Program-made: the position numbers and the translations under genes
DNA from: Amia ocellicauda
Lineage: Eukaryota > Chordata > Actinopteri > Amiiformes > Amiidae
NCBI RefSeq assembly: GCF_036373705.1
Contig: NW_027102783.1
Span: forward strand, 5,001 to 69,000
Direction of reading: 5' to 3'
Length of the DNA stretch: 64,000 bases
Shown: in pieces, positions 1 to 11,738 of the stretch
How positions within the stretch are numbered: position 1 is the first letter of the stretch
How the letters are laid out: the number at the start of each line of letters is the position of its first letter
The notes under the pieces: generated by a model
The model's input: the letters and a program-made list of their open reading frames with translations, nothing else
What the model was told of the DNA's origin: nothing
Database searches by the model: none

Positions 1-144
1 GCATTTCCAAAACATGGCATGGATTGACATCAGTCATAAATCAAGCCCCCCTCCATTAGGACACTGGGGGCTGAAACCGAAATCCAATCTCAAGAACTCA
101 AGAACCAATCACCTATTGATCTGACAGACTATAAGGAACAGTGC

Positions 145-184
<40 letters not shown>

Positions 185-1562
185 ACCTGAACCAGTAACT
201 CGCTGCCACAGCTCAACCTGTAGCTCTGTTGCCCGAACCGGAACCAGAAACCAACCAAGTCTTTGCCGGCAACAGAAGAGTTAAACTGGGAGAAGGAGAT
301 TGAGCCGTACGAAGAATTCTATTAAAGGACTTTATTAAATAAAGAACTTTACAGACTGCGCATGCCCGCCTGTGCCCACCTGATCAGTGGAGTTTTACAG
401 CTGGACAATTGAGTAAGTCGAATGTATATGAAAGTGTTCAGTCATTTAAATAGCTATTTGAGTCTTAAGAAACTTGACCCTTGGAACGAACAGGGCCCTG
501 CTTTCCTCAAAGACTTTGTCTTCAAGTAACTACGGTGGAACCCTGCTTACAAAGAAGATTTTGTGCACAACCTTGGAGCCTTCAAACCAGTGGAAAATCT
601 GTTTGGAAAAGACTCTAATTTCGCGAAACCCCAACTTCCAGGTGCATCGACTGAGTGGAAGTTCTTGGACAAAGCCGAACCGCACTGCCTTTGTTCCAAA
701 CCACACGGACCATGTGCCGTGTGCTGTGATCTGAGCCCGAAGACAGAGAGGCCTCTCTGCGACGAAGTTCAGATAAGTTTAACAGTTTGGAGTTCATGAT
801 TCATGACATTTGAGAAATCAATTAGAAATGTTATTCTGTGATTCATAAATCTAGAATGTGTAATATCATTTAGTTTTCTTAAATATAAATGTGTGTTGCA
901 TTAAACTGTTTTGTTGATAATTTTAGAAATAAAATCTGTCAACCCCGAGAAATATCTTCTCATTCCTGTTTAACTGTTTAGTCTGAAATTGACACAAGTC
1001 AATAGACGTTAGATTATTGGTGGCCCTGCCTATCCTTGATCATTGAATAATAATCAGTTAAGGGAAATTGTGGTAACAAGTAATGATAGGATCTTTCTCG
1101 GCACCTAAACGTAAATGAGACTGATATATATATAACGAGAAGTTACCTGACATAAATACTAACCTGCCTAGTTATTTAATGTCTGACTAACAATACTAAC
1201 GAGAGACTCACCTTCGTCTTACTAACCGGTATTGTAGTTAATGTGTTTATAACCTTTTTTGTTTAACGATTTGTGTGTTATCATATGCGATCCCATGGTC
1301 TTTGATTTGGTCACGGAAGTGATTTGTCTTTGATTTGTTGATCTAGAGTTGAATTTTGATTAGCTTTTCCCTTTTGTATAATTAGTGTAGTGCTACATTT
1401 AGTCTTTGTTTTTGAATAAATTTAACAATTTATATCTTTGGAATTGGTGTCTGTGTCCAATTATCACAGAAATTGAGTTCTACAAGATTCCAGGATTCGT
1501 GATAAGGTGATACTATAAATTCACTTCTTAAATTGAAATTTATAAGTGTACCTTACGATACA
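1..1562 (+). mobile_element. Solo LTR (cut by the window start)
   Basis: 3' part of the LTR found in every unit, ending in CGATACA followed by ACTG. It contains a (CT)n tract of variable length near 149-183, AATAAA-type signals, and no retroelement coding sequence. Fossil, no internal region present. Confidence 0.88.
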
Positions 1563-1800
1563 ACTGATAGCACTGCAACTCAGTGTAGGTGTGCGTTCAG
1601 TCCGGCAAACACAACATTTCAGTTATGAAACGCTTTCTACAGGTGATGTATAAATGTAATATTTTCACACATTTGAATAAGTTTGATTTGATACAAGATT
1701 TATGAAGTTGACCAAACAAAATGACATAATATTTTTCAGGGGATAAAAATCTCACGACACAATTGGGTAGTCCTCACGGCACACGGGTTGAAAACCACTG
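1563..1800 (+). mobile_element. Right end of hAT-like element (copy 0)
   Basis: Starts with the second ACTG copy flanking the LTR and ends in GGTTGAAAACCACTG, the inverted complement of the left-end CAGTGG. Immediately followed by AGCCAAGC, the 8-bp target duplication. The left part lies outside the window. Confidence 0.88.
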
Positions 1801-1870
1801 AGCCAAGCCACGGTGCTTCTTGGCTTTGCACGGCCACTGAGACTGCCAGGGGAAGACGGTGAGAAGCATC

Positions 1871-1959
1871 CCTTCGATAGCTCAGTTGGTAGAGCGGAGG
1901 ACTGTAGGTTTCAGGCAGCGGGCATCCTTAGGTCGCTGGTTCAATTCCGGCTCGAAGGA
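1871..1959 (+). tRNA. tRNA-Tyr (GTA) with 16-nt intron
   Basis: 89 bp. The acceptor stem CCTTCGA pairs perfectly with TCGAAGG, followed by discriminator A. The A box TAGCTCAGTTGG and B box GGTTCAATTCC are in place. The anticodon GTA is at nt 34-36, and a 16-nt intron sits between nt 37 and 38 as in other vertebrate tRNA-Tyr genes. Removing it gives the loop CTGTAGA. A TTTT lies about 28 nt downstream (in CGGTTTTGG) and could serve as Pol III terminator. The gene starts 62 bp after the target-site copy at the right end of the hAT element. Confidence 0.95.
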
Positions 1960-2194
1960 AGGCGTGATTATGGTTTGACATCGGTTTTGGACGAGCTCCC
2001 AAATGTCAAGCCATTGGAATTGCATGAGGACAAGGAGAAAACACCGGAAATTCGGATTTGCTGTGGAGAACTCGCATTGCCCAAACATCTCATATGCATG
2101 TGACCCTTTTCACCCTGAGCCCAGTTTTCTAAATCGGCCAGTAAGCGGTGTGGAACAATCATGAAGCCAACACATTGTGAAGCACTTCACTGAA

Positions 2195-2267
2195 GCCCGG
2201 GTAGCTCAGCCGGTAGAGCATCAGACTTTTAATCTGAGGGTCCAGGGTTCGAGTCCCTGTTCGGGTG
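2195..2267 (+). tRNA. tRNA-Lys (TTT)
   Basis: 73 bp, intronless, anticodon TTT within GACTTTTAATC. A box TAGCTCAGCCGG and B box GGTTCGAGTCC match consensus. The acceptor stem GCCCGGG/TTCGGGT closes with a G1:U72 pair in this copy. It lies 235 bp after tRNA-Tyr on the same strand. There is no run of four T directly downstream (the flank reads CCTTGTTGACC); the next T-run is near 2444. Confidence 0.95.
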
Positions 2268-2774
2268 CCTTGTTGACCGAGGGCCATGATGGTGAAAAGC
2301 CTGGATGGCCTTCCAGGTGACAATGAAATATGCAGTTGCGTCTAGGCAAGGTGTCTAGTCCTCTTTGCTTCTTTCGGCAAATATCCAGCCTGGGCAAGTG
2401 TTGTCTTCCAGAGGCAAGTCAAGCCAGGAACTCTGAGAGATGTTTTTGCCGTTGACGACGTGTCACTTTAGAACAGCACAACATCCATCTCTACTTGACT
2501 TGGCACAATCTGTGAGGGTTGGGCCAACACAACGTGTCCACACATTTGCAGGCGTCTTGAAATACTTGGAATGACCTGTGGCCCCATGCCATGCAGAAGT
2601 CCACAGGTATGCGTGTCAGCATGCTCTGCTCCTCATCCCCAATGTGCCACTTGTAAGAACTTTGTAAAAAGCGACAGAGAACATGATCAGCAAAGAAACA
2701 CAATTCTCCTGAGAACGACAATCATCGTGCCGATCGTAATCTCAGTGCATACCTGGATGCCCAACAAGCCAAGC

Positions 2775-4098
2775 CAGTGGTTCCCAAGCGTTGTAATGCC
2801 ACGGCACACTTTGCTGAGACCAAAAACCTTCGCGGCGCACCAACATGAAAAAAGAAAAAAAGGATTTACTAGGTATTGTCTCACCTGAATGGCAACAGGC
2901 TGCTAAAACTATTATCACACGCACATTGCATGTTAAAGTATGTCAGTAAGGGAGTAATTAAAAGGGCAAATGTGTGAAGTGCAAGGAGTGGCCCTTAGTG
3001 GTTAGCTAAAAAAGTACACAGACAAACTAAATAATCCCTTGATACAAATCATTTATTTAGTGCAGACAGACCAAGACCAGCCACAATAAACTATTCGCAG
3101 TAAATATAAATTCACAGCAAAATAGGTTCAGTTCACAATATCCTATAACAAGCTGTATTTAACGAAGTAGTTAAACGTTACAAAGGGCATTACAATTTTA
3201 GAAAAACAATAGCACACGGATCAAACATGCTATCCCCGCCATTTTATTCGATTTGATTAAACGTTTCGCGACCGAAATGTTTTGTGTGCAGACTGAACGC
3301 ACACCTGAGCCGAGCACGATCACAATACATATCCACAGTTAATCTAAGCAGTATCATATTGTAACCGTTTCGGTCTGTTATCAACCCTTCCGGATCCAAA
3401 ACCAGGAGTCAGACACCCTTTTCGGTGGACATGCTGTTGACTTCTCACAAGCACCATCTGCCTTCACAAAGGCAGCGCTAGCAGTGGAAAGAACGAAGAA
3501 CTGCAGGAGAAACGCCGGGGCTATTTAGAGCCCGATTATTCAACACAGAGGGGGGAAACCAAAGCCAAATGAGACTTAGAGGAACAGGAGACATCCAACA
3601 ACAGTATAAAGATGAAAAGGAATTCACCACATGTCCCTTTAATCAATTGCCTTGCAGTTCCACTGTGTAGCGTTATGTTGGGTGTATTTTGATAAGAGCA
3701 TTTGGGCTCTGAGCTGAAGCACTGATCTAAAGAAGACCTCTCCACCCCCAAAGTTATCAGATTGCCTTTGCTCATCAGCTTGGAACTGGTTTGCATCAAA
3801 GTGACAGTTTTGGGGAGGATGGCACCGAGAAGAGGCCAAATAGGTTGAATCCTGCTATAGGATGTCTGGAGAAAGGGGCCTGTAGGTGATAAAAACTCTT
3901 TGAAGTGGACGAGAGCCGAAATCCCGACATAGAGCTACGAACCCGGGCCAACCGGCATTTCCAAAAGATGGCATGGATTGACATCAGTCATAAATCAAGC
4001 CCCCCTCCATTAGGACACTGGGGGCTGAAACCGAAATCCAATCTCAAGAACTCAAGAACCAATCACCTATTGATCTGACAGACTATAAGGAACAGTGC

Positions 4099-4142
<44 letters not shown>

Positions 4143-5281
4143 ACCTGAACCAGTAACTCGCTGCCACAGCTCAACCTGTAGCTCTGTTGCCCGAACCGGA
4201 ACCAGAAACCAACCAAGTCTTTGCCGGCAACAGAAGAGTTAAACTGGGAGAAGGAGATTGAGCCGTACGAAGAATTCTATTAAAGGACTTTATTAAATAA
4301 GGAACTTTACAGACTGCGCATGCCCGCCTGTGCCCACCTGATCAGTGGAGTTTTACAGCTGGACAATTGAGTAAGTCGAATGTATATGAAAGTGTTCAGT
4401 CATTTAAATAGCTATTTGAGTCTTAAGAAACTTGACCCTTGGAACGAACAGGGCCCTGCTTTCCTCAAAGACTTTGTCTTCAAGTAACTACGGTGGAACC
4501 CTGCTTACAAAGAAGATTTTGTGCACAACCTTGGAGCCTTCAAACCAGTGGAAAATCTGTTTGGAAAAGACTCTAATTTCGCGAAACCCCAACTTCCAGG
4601 TGCATCGACTGAGTGGAAGTTCTTGGACAAAGCCGAACCGCACTGCCTTTGTTCCAAACCACACGGACCATGTGCCGTGTGCTGTGATCTGAGCCCGAAG
4701 ACAGAGAGGCCTCTCTGCGACGAAGTTTATAACCTTTTTTGTTTAACGATTTGTGTGTTATCATATGCGATCCCAATGGTCTTTGATTTGGTCACGGAAG
4801 TGATTTGTCTTTGATTTGTTGATCTAGAGTTGAATTTTGATTAACTTTTCCCTTTTGTATAATTAGTGTAGTGCTACATTTAGTCTTTGTTTTTGAATAA
4901 ATTTAACAATTTATATCTTTGGAATTGGTGTCTGTGTCCAATTATTACAGAAATTGAGTTCTACAAGATTCCAGGATTCGTGATAAGGTGATACTATAAA
5001 TTCACTTCTTAAATTGAAATTTATAAGTGTACCTTACGATACAACTGATAGCACTGCAACTCAGTGTAGGTGTGCGTTCAGTCCGGCAAACACAACATTT
5101 CAGTTATGAAACGCTTTCTACAGGTGATGTATAAATGTAATATTTTCACACATTTGAATAAGTTTGATTTGATACAAGATTTATGAAGTTGACCAAACAA
5201 AATGACATAATATTTTTCAGGGGATAAAAATCTCACGACACAATTGGGTAGTCCTCACGGCACACGGGTTGAAAACCACTG
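2775..5281 (+). mobile_element. Non-autonomous hAT-like element interrupted by an LTR
   Basis: Left end CAGTGGTTCCCAAGCG, right end TTGAAAACCACTG; the terminal inverted repeats continue imperfectly with CGGCAC-type motifs. Both sides carry the direct repeat AGCCAAGC (2767-2774 and 5282-5289), the 8-bp duplication typical of hAT transposons. Left arm 891 bp, right arm about 234 bp, so about 1.12 kb without the LTR. No transposase reading frame is present, so it depended on a related autonomous element. This copy has the long left arm. Confidence 0.9.
3666..5043 (+). mobile_element. Solo LTR, shortened copy
   Basis: Starts TGTAGCG and ends CGATACA, the short inverted repeat expected of LTR ends, with ACTG directly on both sides (3662-3665 and 5044-5047). 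A 4-bp duplication fits retrovirus-like elements and some Gypsy elements. Shorter than the full copies; fossil. Confidence 0.9.
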
Positions 5282-5351
5282 AGCCAAGCCACGGTGCTTC
5301 TTGGCTTTGCACGGCCACTGAGACTGCCAGGGGAAGACAGTGAGAAGCTTC

Positions 5352-5440
5352 CCTTCGATAGCTCAGTTGGTAGAGCGGAGGACTGTAGTTTTCAGGCAGC
5401 GGGCATCCTTAGGTCGCTGGTTCAATTCCGGCTCGAAGGA
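5352..5440 (+). tRNA. tRNA-Tyr (GTA) with intron
   Basis: Second Tyr copy. Exons match the array consensus. The only change seen inside the gene is in the intron, whose first base is T instead of G (GTAGTTTTC). That change makes a TTTT inside the gene, which might weaken Pol III elongation. Acceptor stem, A box and B box are unchanged. Confidence 0.93.
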
Positions 5441-5675
5441 AGGCGTGATTATGGTTTGACATCGGTTTTGGACGAGCTCCCAAATGTCAAGCCATTGGAA
5501 TTGCATGAGGACAAGGAGAAAACACCGGAAATTCGGATTTGCTGTGAAGAACTCGCATTGCCCAAACATCTCATATGCATGTGACCCTTTTCACCCTGAG
5601 CCCAGTTTTCTAAATCGGCCAGTAAGCGGTGTGGAACAATCATGAAGCCAACACATTGTGAAGCACTTCACTGAA

Positions 5676-5748
5676 GCCCGGGTAGCTCAGCCGGTAGAGC
5701 ATCAGACTTTTAATCTGAGGGTCCAGGGTTCGAGTCCCTGTTCGGGTG
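5676..5748 (+). tRNA. tRNA-Lys (TTT)
   Basis: Full-length copy with intact A and B boxes and anticodon TTT. It carries the T72 form (TTCGGGTG), so the first acceptor pair is G:U. The downstream flank is GCCTTGTTGACC without a T-run. Confidence 0.94.
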
Positions 5749-6255
5749 CCTTGTTGACCGAGGGCCATGATGGTGAAAAGCCTGGATGGCCTTCCAGGTG
5801 ACAATGAAATATGCAGTTGCGTCTAGGCAAGGTGTCTAGTCCTCTTTGCTTCTTTCGGCAAATATCCAGCCTGGGCAAGTGTTGTCTTCCAGAGGCAAGT
5901 CAAGCCAGGAACTCTGAGAGATGTTTTTGCCGTTGACGACGTGTCACTTTAGAACAGCACAACATCCATCTCTACTTGACTTGGCACAATCTGTGAGGGT
6001 TGGGCCAACACAACGTGTCCACACATTTGCAGGCGTCTTGAAATACTTGGAATGACCTGTGGCCCCATGCCATGCAGAAGTCCACAGGTATGCGTGTCAG
6101 CATGCTCTGCTCCTCATCCCCAATGTGCCACTTGTAAGAACTTTGTAAAAAGCGACAGAGAACATGATCAGCAAAGAAACACAATTCTCCTGAGAATGAC
6201 AATCATCGTGCCGATCGTAATCTCAGTGCATACCTGGATGCCCAACAAGCCAAGC

Positions 6256-7096
6256 CAGTGGTTCCCAAGCGTTGTAATGCCACGGCACACTTTGCTGAGA
6301 CCAAAAACCTTCGCGGCGCACCAACATGAAAAAAAAAAAAAAGGATTTACTAGGTATTGTCTCACCTGAATGGCAACAGGCTGCTAAAACTATTATCACA
6401 CGCACATTGCATGTTAAAGTATGTCAGTAAGGGAGTTATTAAAAGGGCAAATGTGTGAAGTGCAAGGAGTGGCCCTTAGTGGTTAGGTAAAAAAGTACAC
6501 AGACAAACTAAATAATCCCTTGATACAAATCATTTATTTAGTGCAGACAGACCAAGACCAGCCACAATAAACTATTCGCAGTAAATATAAATTCACAGCA
6601 AAATAGGTTCAGTTCACAATATCCTATAACAAGCTGCACAAAGGCAGCGCTAGCAGTGGATAGAACGAAGAACTGCAGGAGAAACGCCGGGGCTATTTAG
6701 AGCCCGATTATTCAACACAGAGGGGGAAAACCAAGGCCAAATGAGACTTAGAGGAACAGGAGACATCCAACAACAGAATAAAGATAAAAAGGAATTCACC
6801 ACATGTCCCTTTAATCAATTGCCTTGCAGTTCCACTGTGTAGCGTTATGTTGGGTGTATTTTGATGAGAGCATTTGGGCTCTGAGCTGAAGCACTGATCT
6901 AAAGAAGACCTCTCCACCCCCAAAGTTATCAGATTTCCTTTGCTCATCAGCTTGGAACCGGTTTGCATCAAAGTGACAGTTTTGGGGTGGATGGCACCGA
7001 GAAGAGGCCAATACTAACGAGAGACTCACCTTCGTCTTACTAACCGGTATTGTAGTTAATGTGTTTATAACCTTTTTTGTTTAACGATTTGTGTGT
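6256..7096 (+). mobile_element. hAT-like element, left arm (short form) plus LTR remnant
   Basis: Left terminus with the upstream AGCCAAGC. The left arm is 582 bp because 309 bp are absent between CAAGCTG and CACAAAGG. The right arm is missing together with tRNA-Tyr, so this copy could not be excised by a transposase. Confidence 0.88.
6838..7096 (+). mobile_element. Solo LTR remnant
   Basis: Begins TGTAGCG after ACTG, then keeps only small parts of the LTR before joining truncated tRNA-Lys. Strongly shortened fossil, in the 1402-bp minimal unit. Confidence 0.86.
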
Positions 7097-7150
7097 TAGA
7101 GCATCAGACTTTTAATCTGAGGGTCCAGGGTTCGAGTCCCTGTTCGGGCG
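7097..7150 (+). pseudogene. 5'-truncated tRNA-Lys(TTT) pseudogene
   Basis: Only nt 20-73 of tRNA-Lys remain, fused directly to LTR sequence at GTGTGT/TAGAGC. The 5' acceptor strand, the D-arm start and the A box are gone; anticodon TTT and the B box remain. The LTR 3' end, the right end of the hAT, tRNA-Tyr and the Tyr-Lys spacer are all missing from this unit. It carries the C72 form. Confidence 0.92.
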
Positions 7151-7657
7151 CCTTGTTGACCGAGGGCCATGATGGTGAAAAGCCTGGATGGCCTTCCAGG
7201 TGACAATGAAATATGCAGTTGCGTCTAGGCAAGGTGTCTAGTCCTCTTTGCTTCTTTCGGCAAATATCCAGCCTGGGCAAGTGTTGTCTTCCAGATGCAA
7301 GTCAAGTCAGGAACTCTGAGAGATGTTTTTGCCGTTGACGACATGTCACTTTAGAACAGCACAACATGCATCTCTACTTGACTTGGCACAATCTGTGAGG
7401 GTTGGGCCAACACAACGTGTCCACACATTTGCAGGCGTCTTGAAATACTTGGAATGACCTGTGGCCCCATGCCATGCAGAAGTCCACAGCTATGCGTGTC
7501 AGCATGCTCTGCTCTTCATCCCCAATGTGCCACTTGTAAGAACTGTGTAAAAAGCGACAGAGAACGTGATCAGCAAAGAAACACAATTCTCCTGAGAACG
7601 ACAATCATCGTGCCGATCGTAATCTCAGTGCATACCTGGATGCCCAACAAGCCAAGC

Positions 7658-8672
7658 CAGTGGTTCCCAAGCGTTGTAATGCCACGGAACACTTTGCTGA
7701 GACCAAAAACCTTCGCGGCGCACCAACATGAAAAAAAAAAAAAAGGATTTACTAGGTATTGTCTCACCTGAATGGCAACAGGCTGCTAAAACTATTATCA
7801 CACGCACATTGCATGTTAAAGTATGTCAGTAAGGGAGTAATTAAAAGGGCAAATGTGTGAAGTGCAAGGAGTGGCCCTTAGTGGTTAGGTAAAAAAGTAC
7901 ACAGACAAACTAAATAATCCCTTGATACAAATCATTTATTTAGTGCAGACAGACCAAGACCAGCCACAATAAACTATTCGCAGTAAATATAAATTCACAG
8001 CAAAATAGGTTCAGTTCACAATATCCTATAACAAGCTGCACAAAGGCAGCGCTAGCAGTGGAAAGAACGAAGAACTGCAGGAGAAACGCCGGGGCTATTT
8101 AGAGCCCGATTATTCAACACAGAGGGGGAAAACCAGGGCCAAATGAGACTTAGAGGAACAGGAGACATCCAACAACAGTATAAAGATAAAAAGGAATTCA
8201 CCACATGTCCCTTTAATCAATTGCCTTGCAGTTCCACTGTGTAGCGTTATGTTGGGTGTATTTTGATAAGAGCATTTGGGCTCTGAGCTGAAGCACTGAT
8301 CTAAAGAAGACCTCTCCACCCCCAAAGTTATCAGATTTCCTTTGCTCATCAGCTTGGAACCGGTTTGCATCAAAGTGACAGTTTTGGGGTGGATGGCACC
8401 GAGAAGAGGCCAAATAGGTTGAATCCTGCTATGAGATGTCTGGAGAAAGGGGCCTGTAGGTGATAAAAACTCTTTGAAGTGGACGAGAGCCGAAATCCCG
8501 ACATAGAGCTACGAACCCGGGCCAACCGGCATTTCCAAAAGATGGCATGGATTGACATCAGTCATAAATCAAGCCCCCCTCCATTAGGACACTGGGGGCT
8601 GAAACCGAAATCCAATCTCAAGAACTCAAGAACCAATCACCTATTGATCTGACAGACTATAAGGAACAGTGC

Positions 8673-8711
<39 letters not shown>

Positions 8712-9802
8712 TGAACCAGTAACTCGCTGCCACAGCTCAACCTGTAGCTCTGTTGCCCGAACCGGAACCAGAAACCAACCAAGTCTTTGCCGGCAACAGA
8801 AGAGTTAAACTGGGAGAAGGAGATTGAGCCGTACGAAGAATTCTATTAAAGGACTATATTAAAGAAAGAACTTTACAGACTGCGCATGCCCGCCTGTGCC
8901 CACCTGATCAGTGGAGTTTTACAGCTGGACAATTGAGTAAGTCGAATGTATATGAAAGTGTTCAGTCATTTAAATAGCTATTTGAGTCTTAAGAAACTTG
9001 ACCCTTGGAACGAACAGGGCCCTGCTTTCCTCAAAGACTTTGTCTTCAAGTAACTACGGTGGAACCCTGCTTACAAAGAAGATTTTGTGCACAACCTTGG
9101 AGCCTTCAAACCAGTGGAAAATCTGTTTGGAAAAGACTCTAATTTCGCGAAACCCCAATTTCCAGGTGCATCGACTGAGTGGAAGTTCTTGGACAAAGCC
9201 GAACCGCACTGCCTTTGTTCCAAACCACACGGACCATGTGCCGTGTGCTGTGATCTGAGCCCGAAGACAGAGAGGCCTCTCTGCGACGAAGTTCAGATAA
9301 GTTTAAAAGTTTGGAGTTCATGATTCATGACATTTGAGAAATCAATTAGAAATGTTATTCTGTGATTCAAAACTCTAGAATGTGTAATATCATTTAGTTT
9401 TCTTAAATATAAATGTGTGTTGCATTAAACTGTTTTGTTGATAATTTTAGAAATAAAATCTGTCAACCCCGAGAAATATCTTCTCATTCCTGTTTAACTG
9501 TTTAGTCTGAAATTGACACAAGTCAATAGACGTTAGATTATTGGTGGCCCTGCCTATCCTTGATCATTGAATAATAATCAGTTAAGGGAAATTGTGGTAA
9601 CAAGTAATGATAGGATCTTTCTCGGCACCTAAACGTAAATGAGACTGATATATATATAACGAGAAGTTACCTGACATAAATACTAACCTGCGTAGTTATT
9701 TAATGTCTGACTAACAATACTAACGAGAGACTCACCTTCGTCTTACTAACCGGTATTGTAGTTAATGTGTTTATAACCTTTTTTGTTTAACGATTTGTGT
9801 GT
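7658..9802 (+). mobile_element. hAT-like element, short left arm, right arm lost
   Basis: 582-bp left arm, then LTR, then a direct jump into truncated tRNA-Lys. The upstream AGCCAAGC is present. One change in the left arm (CACGGAACAC instead of CACGGCACAC) is shared with other units that lost tRNA-Tyr. Confidence 0.87.
8240..9802 (+). mobile_element. Solo LTR, 3' end lost
   Basis: Normal start after ACTG; the right end is replaced by truncated tRNA-Lys. Fossil. Confidence 0.87.
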
Positions 9803-9856
9803 TAGAGCATCAGACTTTTAATCTGAGGGTCCAGGGTTCGAGTCCCTGTTCGGGCG
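9803..9856 (+). pseudogene. 5'-truncated tRNA-Lys(TTT) pseudogene
   Basis: Same breakpoint and same remaining 54 bp (nt 20-73) as the copy at 7097, so it derives from the same event. The unit also lacks tRNA-Tyr. The B box GGTTCGAGTCC is intact and C72 is present. Confidence 0.92.
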
Positions 9857-10363
9857 CCTTGTTGACCGAGGGCCATGATGGTGAAAAGCCTGGATGGCCT
9901 TCCAGGTGACAATGAAATATGCAGTTGCGTCTAGGCAAGGTTTCTAGTCCTCTTTGCTTCTTTCGGCAAATATCCAGCCTGGGCAAGTGTTGTCTTCCAG
10001 AGGCAAGTCAAGCCAGGAACTCTGAGAGATGTTTTTGCCGTTGACGACGTGTCACTTTAGAACAGCACAACATGCATCTCTACTTGACTTGGCACAATCT
10101 GTGAGGGTTGGGCCAACACAACGTGTCCACACATTTGCAGGCGTCTTGAAATACTTGGAATGACCTGTGGCCCCATGCCATGCAGAAGTCCACAGCTATG
10201 CGTGTCAGCATGCTCTGCTCTTCATCCCCAATGTGCCACTTGTAAGAACTGTGTAAAAAGCGACAGAGAACGTGATCAGCAAAGAAACACAATTCTCCTG
10301 AGAACGACAATCATCGTGCCGATCGTAATCTCAGTGCATACCTGGATGCCCAACAAGCCAAGC

Positions 10364-11687
10364 CAGTGGTTCCCAAGCGTTGTAATGCCACGGAACACTT
10401 TGCTGAGACCAAAAACCTTCGCGGCGCACCAACATGAAAAAAAAAAAAAAGGATTTACTAGGTATTGTCTCACCTGAATGGCAACAGGCTGCTAAAACTA
10501 TTATCACACGCACATTGCATGTTAAAGTATGTCAGTAAGGGAGTAATTAAAAGGGCAAATGTGTGAAGTGCAAGGAGTGGCCCTTAGTGGTTAGGTAAAA
10601 AAGTACACAGACAAACTAAATAATCCCTTGATACAAATCATTTATTTAGTGCAGACAGACCAAGACCAGCCACAATAAACTATTCGCAGTAAATATAAAT
10701 TCACAGCAAAATAGGTTCAGTTCACAATATCCTATAACAAGCTGTATTTAACGAAGTAGTTAAACGTTACAAAGGGCATTACAATTTTAGAAAAACAATA
10801 GCACACGGATCAAACATGCTATCCCCGCCATTTTATTCGATTTGATTAAACGTTTCGCGACCGAAATGTATTGTGTGCAGACTGAACGCACACCTGAGCC
10901 GAGCACGATCACAATACATATCCACAGTTAATCTAAGCAGTATCATATTGTAACCGTTTCGGTCTGTTATCAACCCTTCCGGATCCAAAACCAGGAGTCA
11001 GACACCCTTTTCGGTGGACATGCTGTTGACTTCTCACAAGCACCATCTGCCTTCACAAAGGCAGCGCTAGCAGTGGAAAGAACGAAGAACTGCAGGAGAA
11101 ACGCCGGTGCTATTTAGAGCCCGATTATTCAACACAGAGGGGGAAAACCAAGGCCAAATGAGACTTAGAGGAACAGGAGACATCCAACAACAGTATAAAG
11201 ATAAAAAGGAATTCACCACATGTCCCTTTAATCAATTGCCTTGCAGTTCCACTGTGTAGCGTTATGTTGGGTGTATTTTGATAAGAGCATTTGGGCTCTG
11301 AGCTGAAGCACTGATCTAAAGAAGACCTCTCCACCCCCAAAGTTATCAGATTTCCTTTGCTCATCAGCTTGGAACTGGTTTGCATCAAAGTGACAGTTTT
11401 GGGGAGGATGGCACCGAGAAGAGGCCAAATAGGTTGAATCCTGCTATGAGATGTCTGGAGAAAGGGGCCTGTAGGTGATAAAAACTCTTTGAAGTGGACG
11501 AGAGCCGAAATCCCGACATAGTGCTACGAACCCGGGCCAACCGGCATTTCCAAAAGATGGCATGGATTGACATCAGTCATAAATCAAGCCCCCCTCCATT
11601 AGGACACTGGGGGCTGAAACCGAAATCCAATCTCAAGAACTCAAGAACCAATCATCTATTGATCTGACAGACTATAAGGAACAGTGC

Positions 11688-11738
<51 letters not shown>

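Noticed and set aside
474-734. Open frame of 86 codons repeated in nearly every unit (also the overlapping 78-codon frame)
   Set aside because: It lies wholly inside the solo LTR, has no recognisable domain, and overlapping frames in the same DNA are equally open. It is conserved only because the units are recent copies.
1813-2103. 96-codon frame over tRNA-Tyr
   Set aside because: Shadow of the tRNA gene and its flanks.
2571-2888. 105-codon frame in the spacer and hAT left end of every unit
   Set aside because: It crosses the hAT insertion boundary and the target duplication and ends in the poly-A tract, so it cannot be an old gene. No domain recognised.
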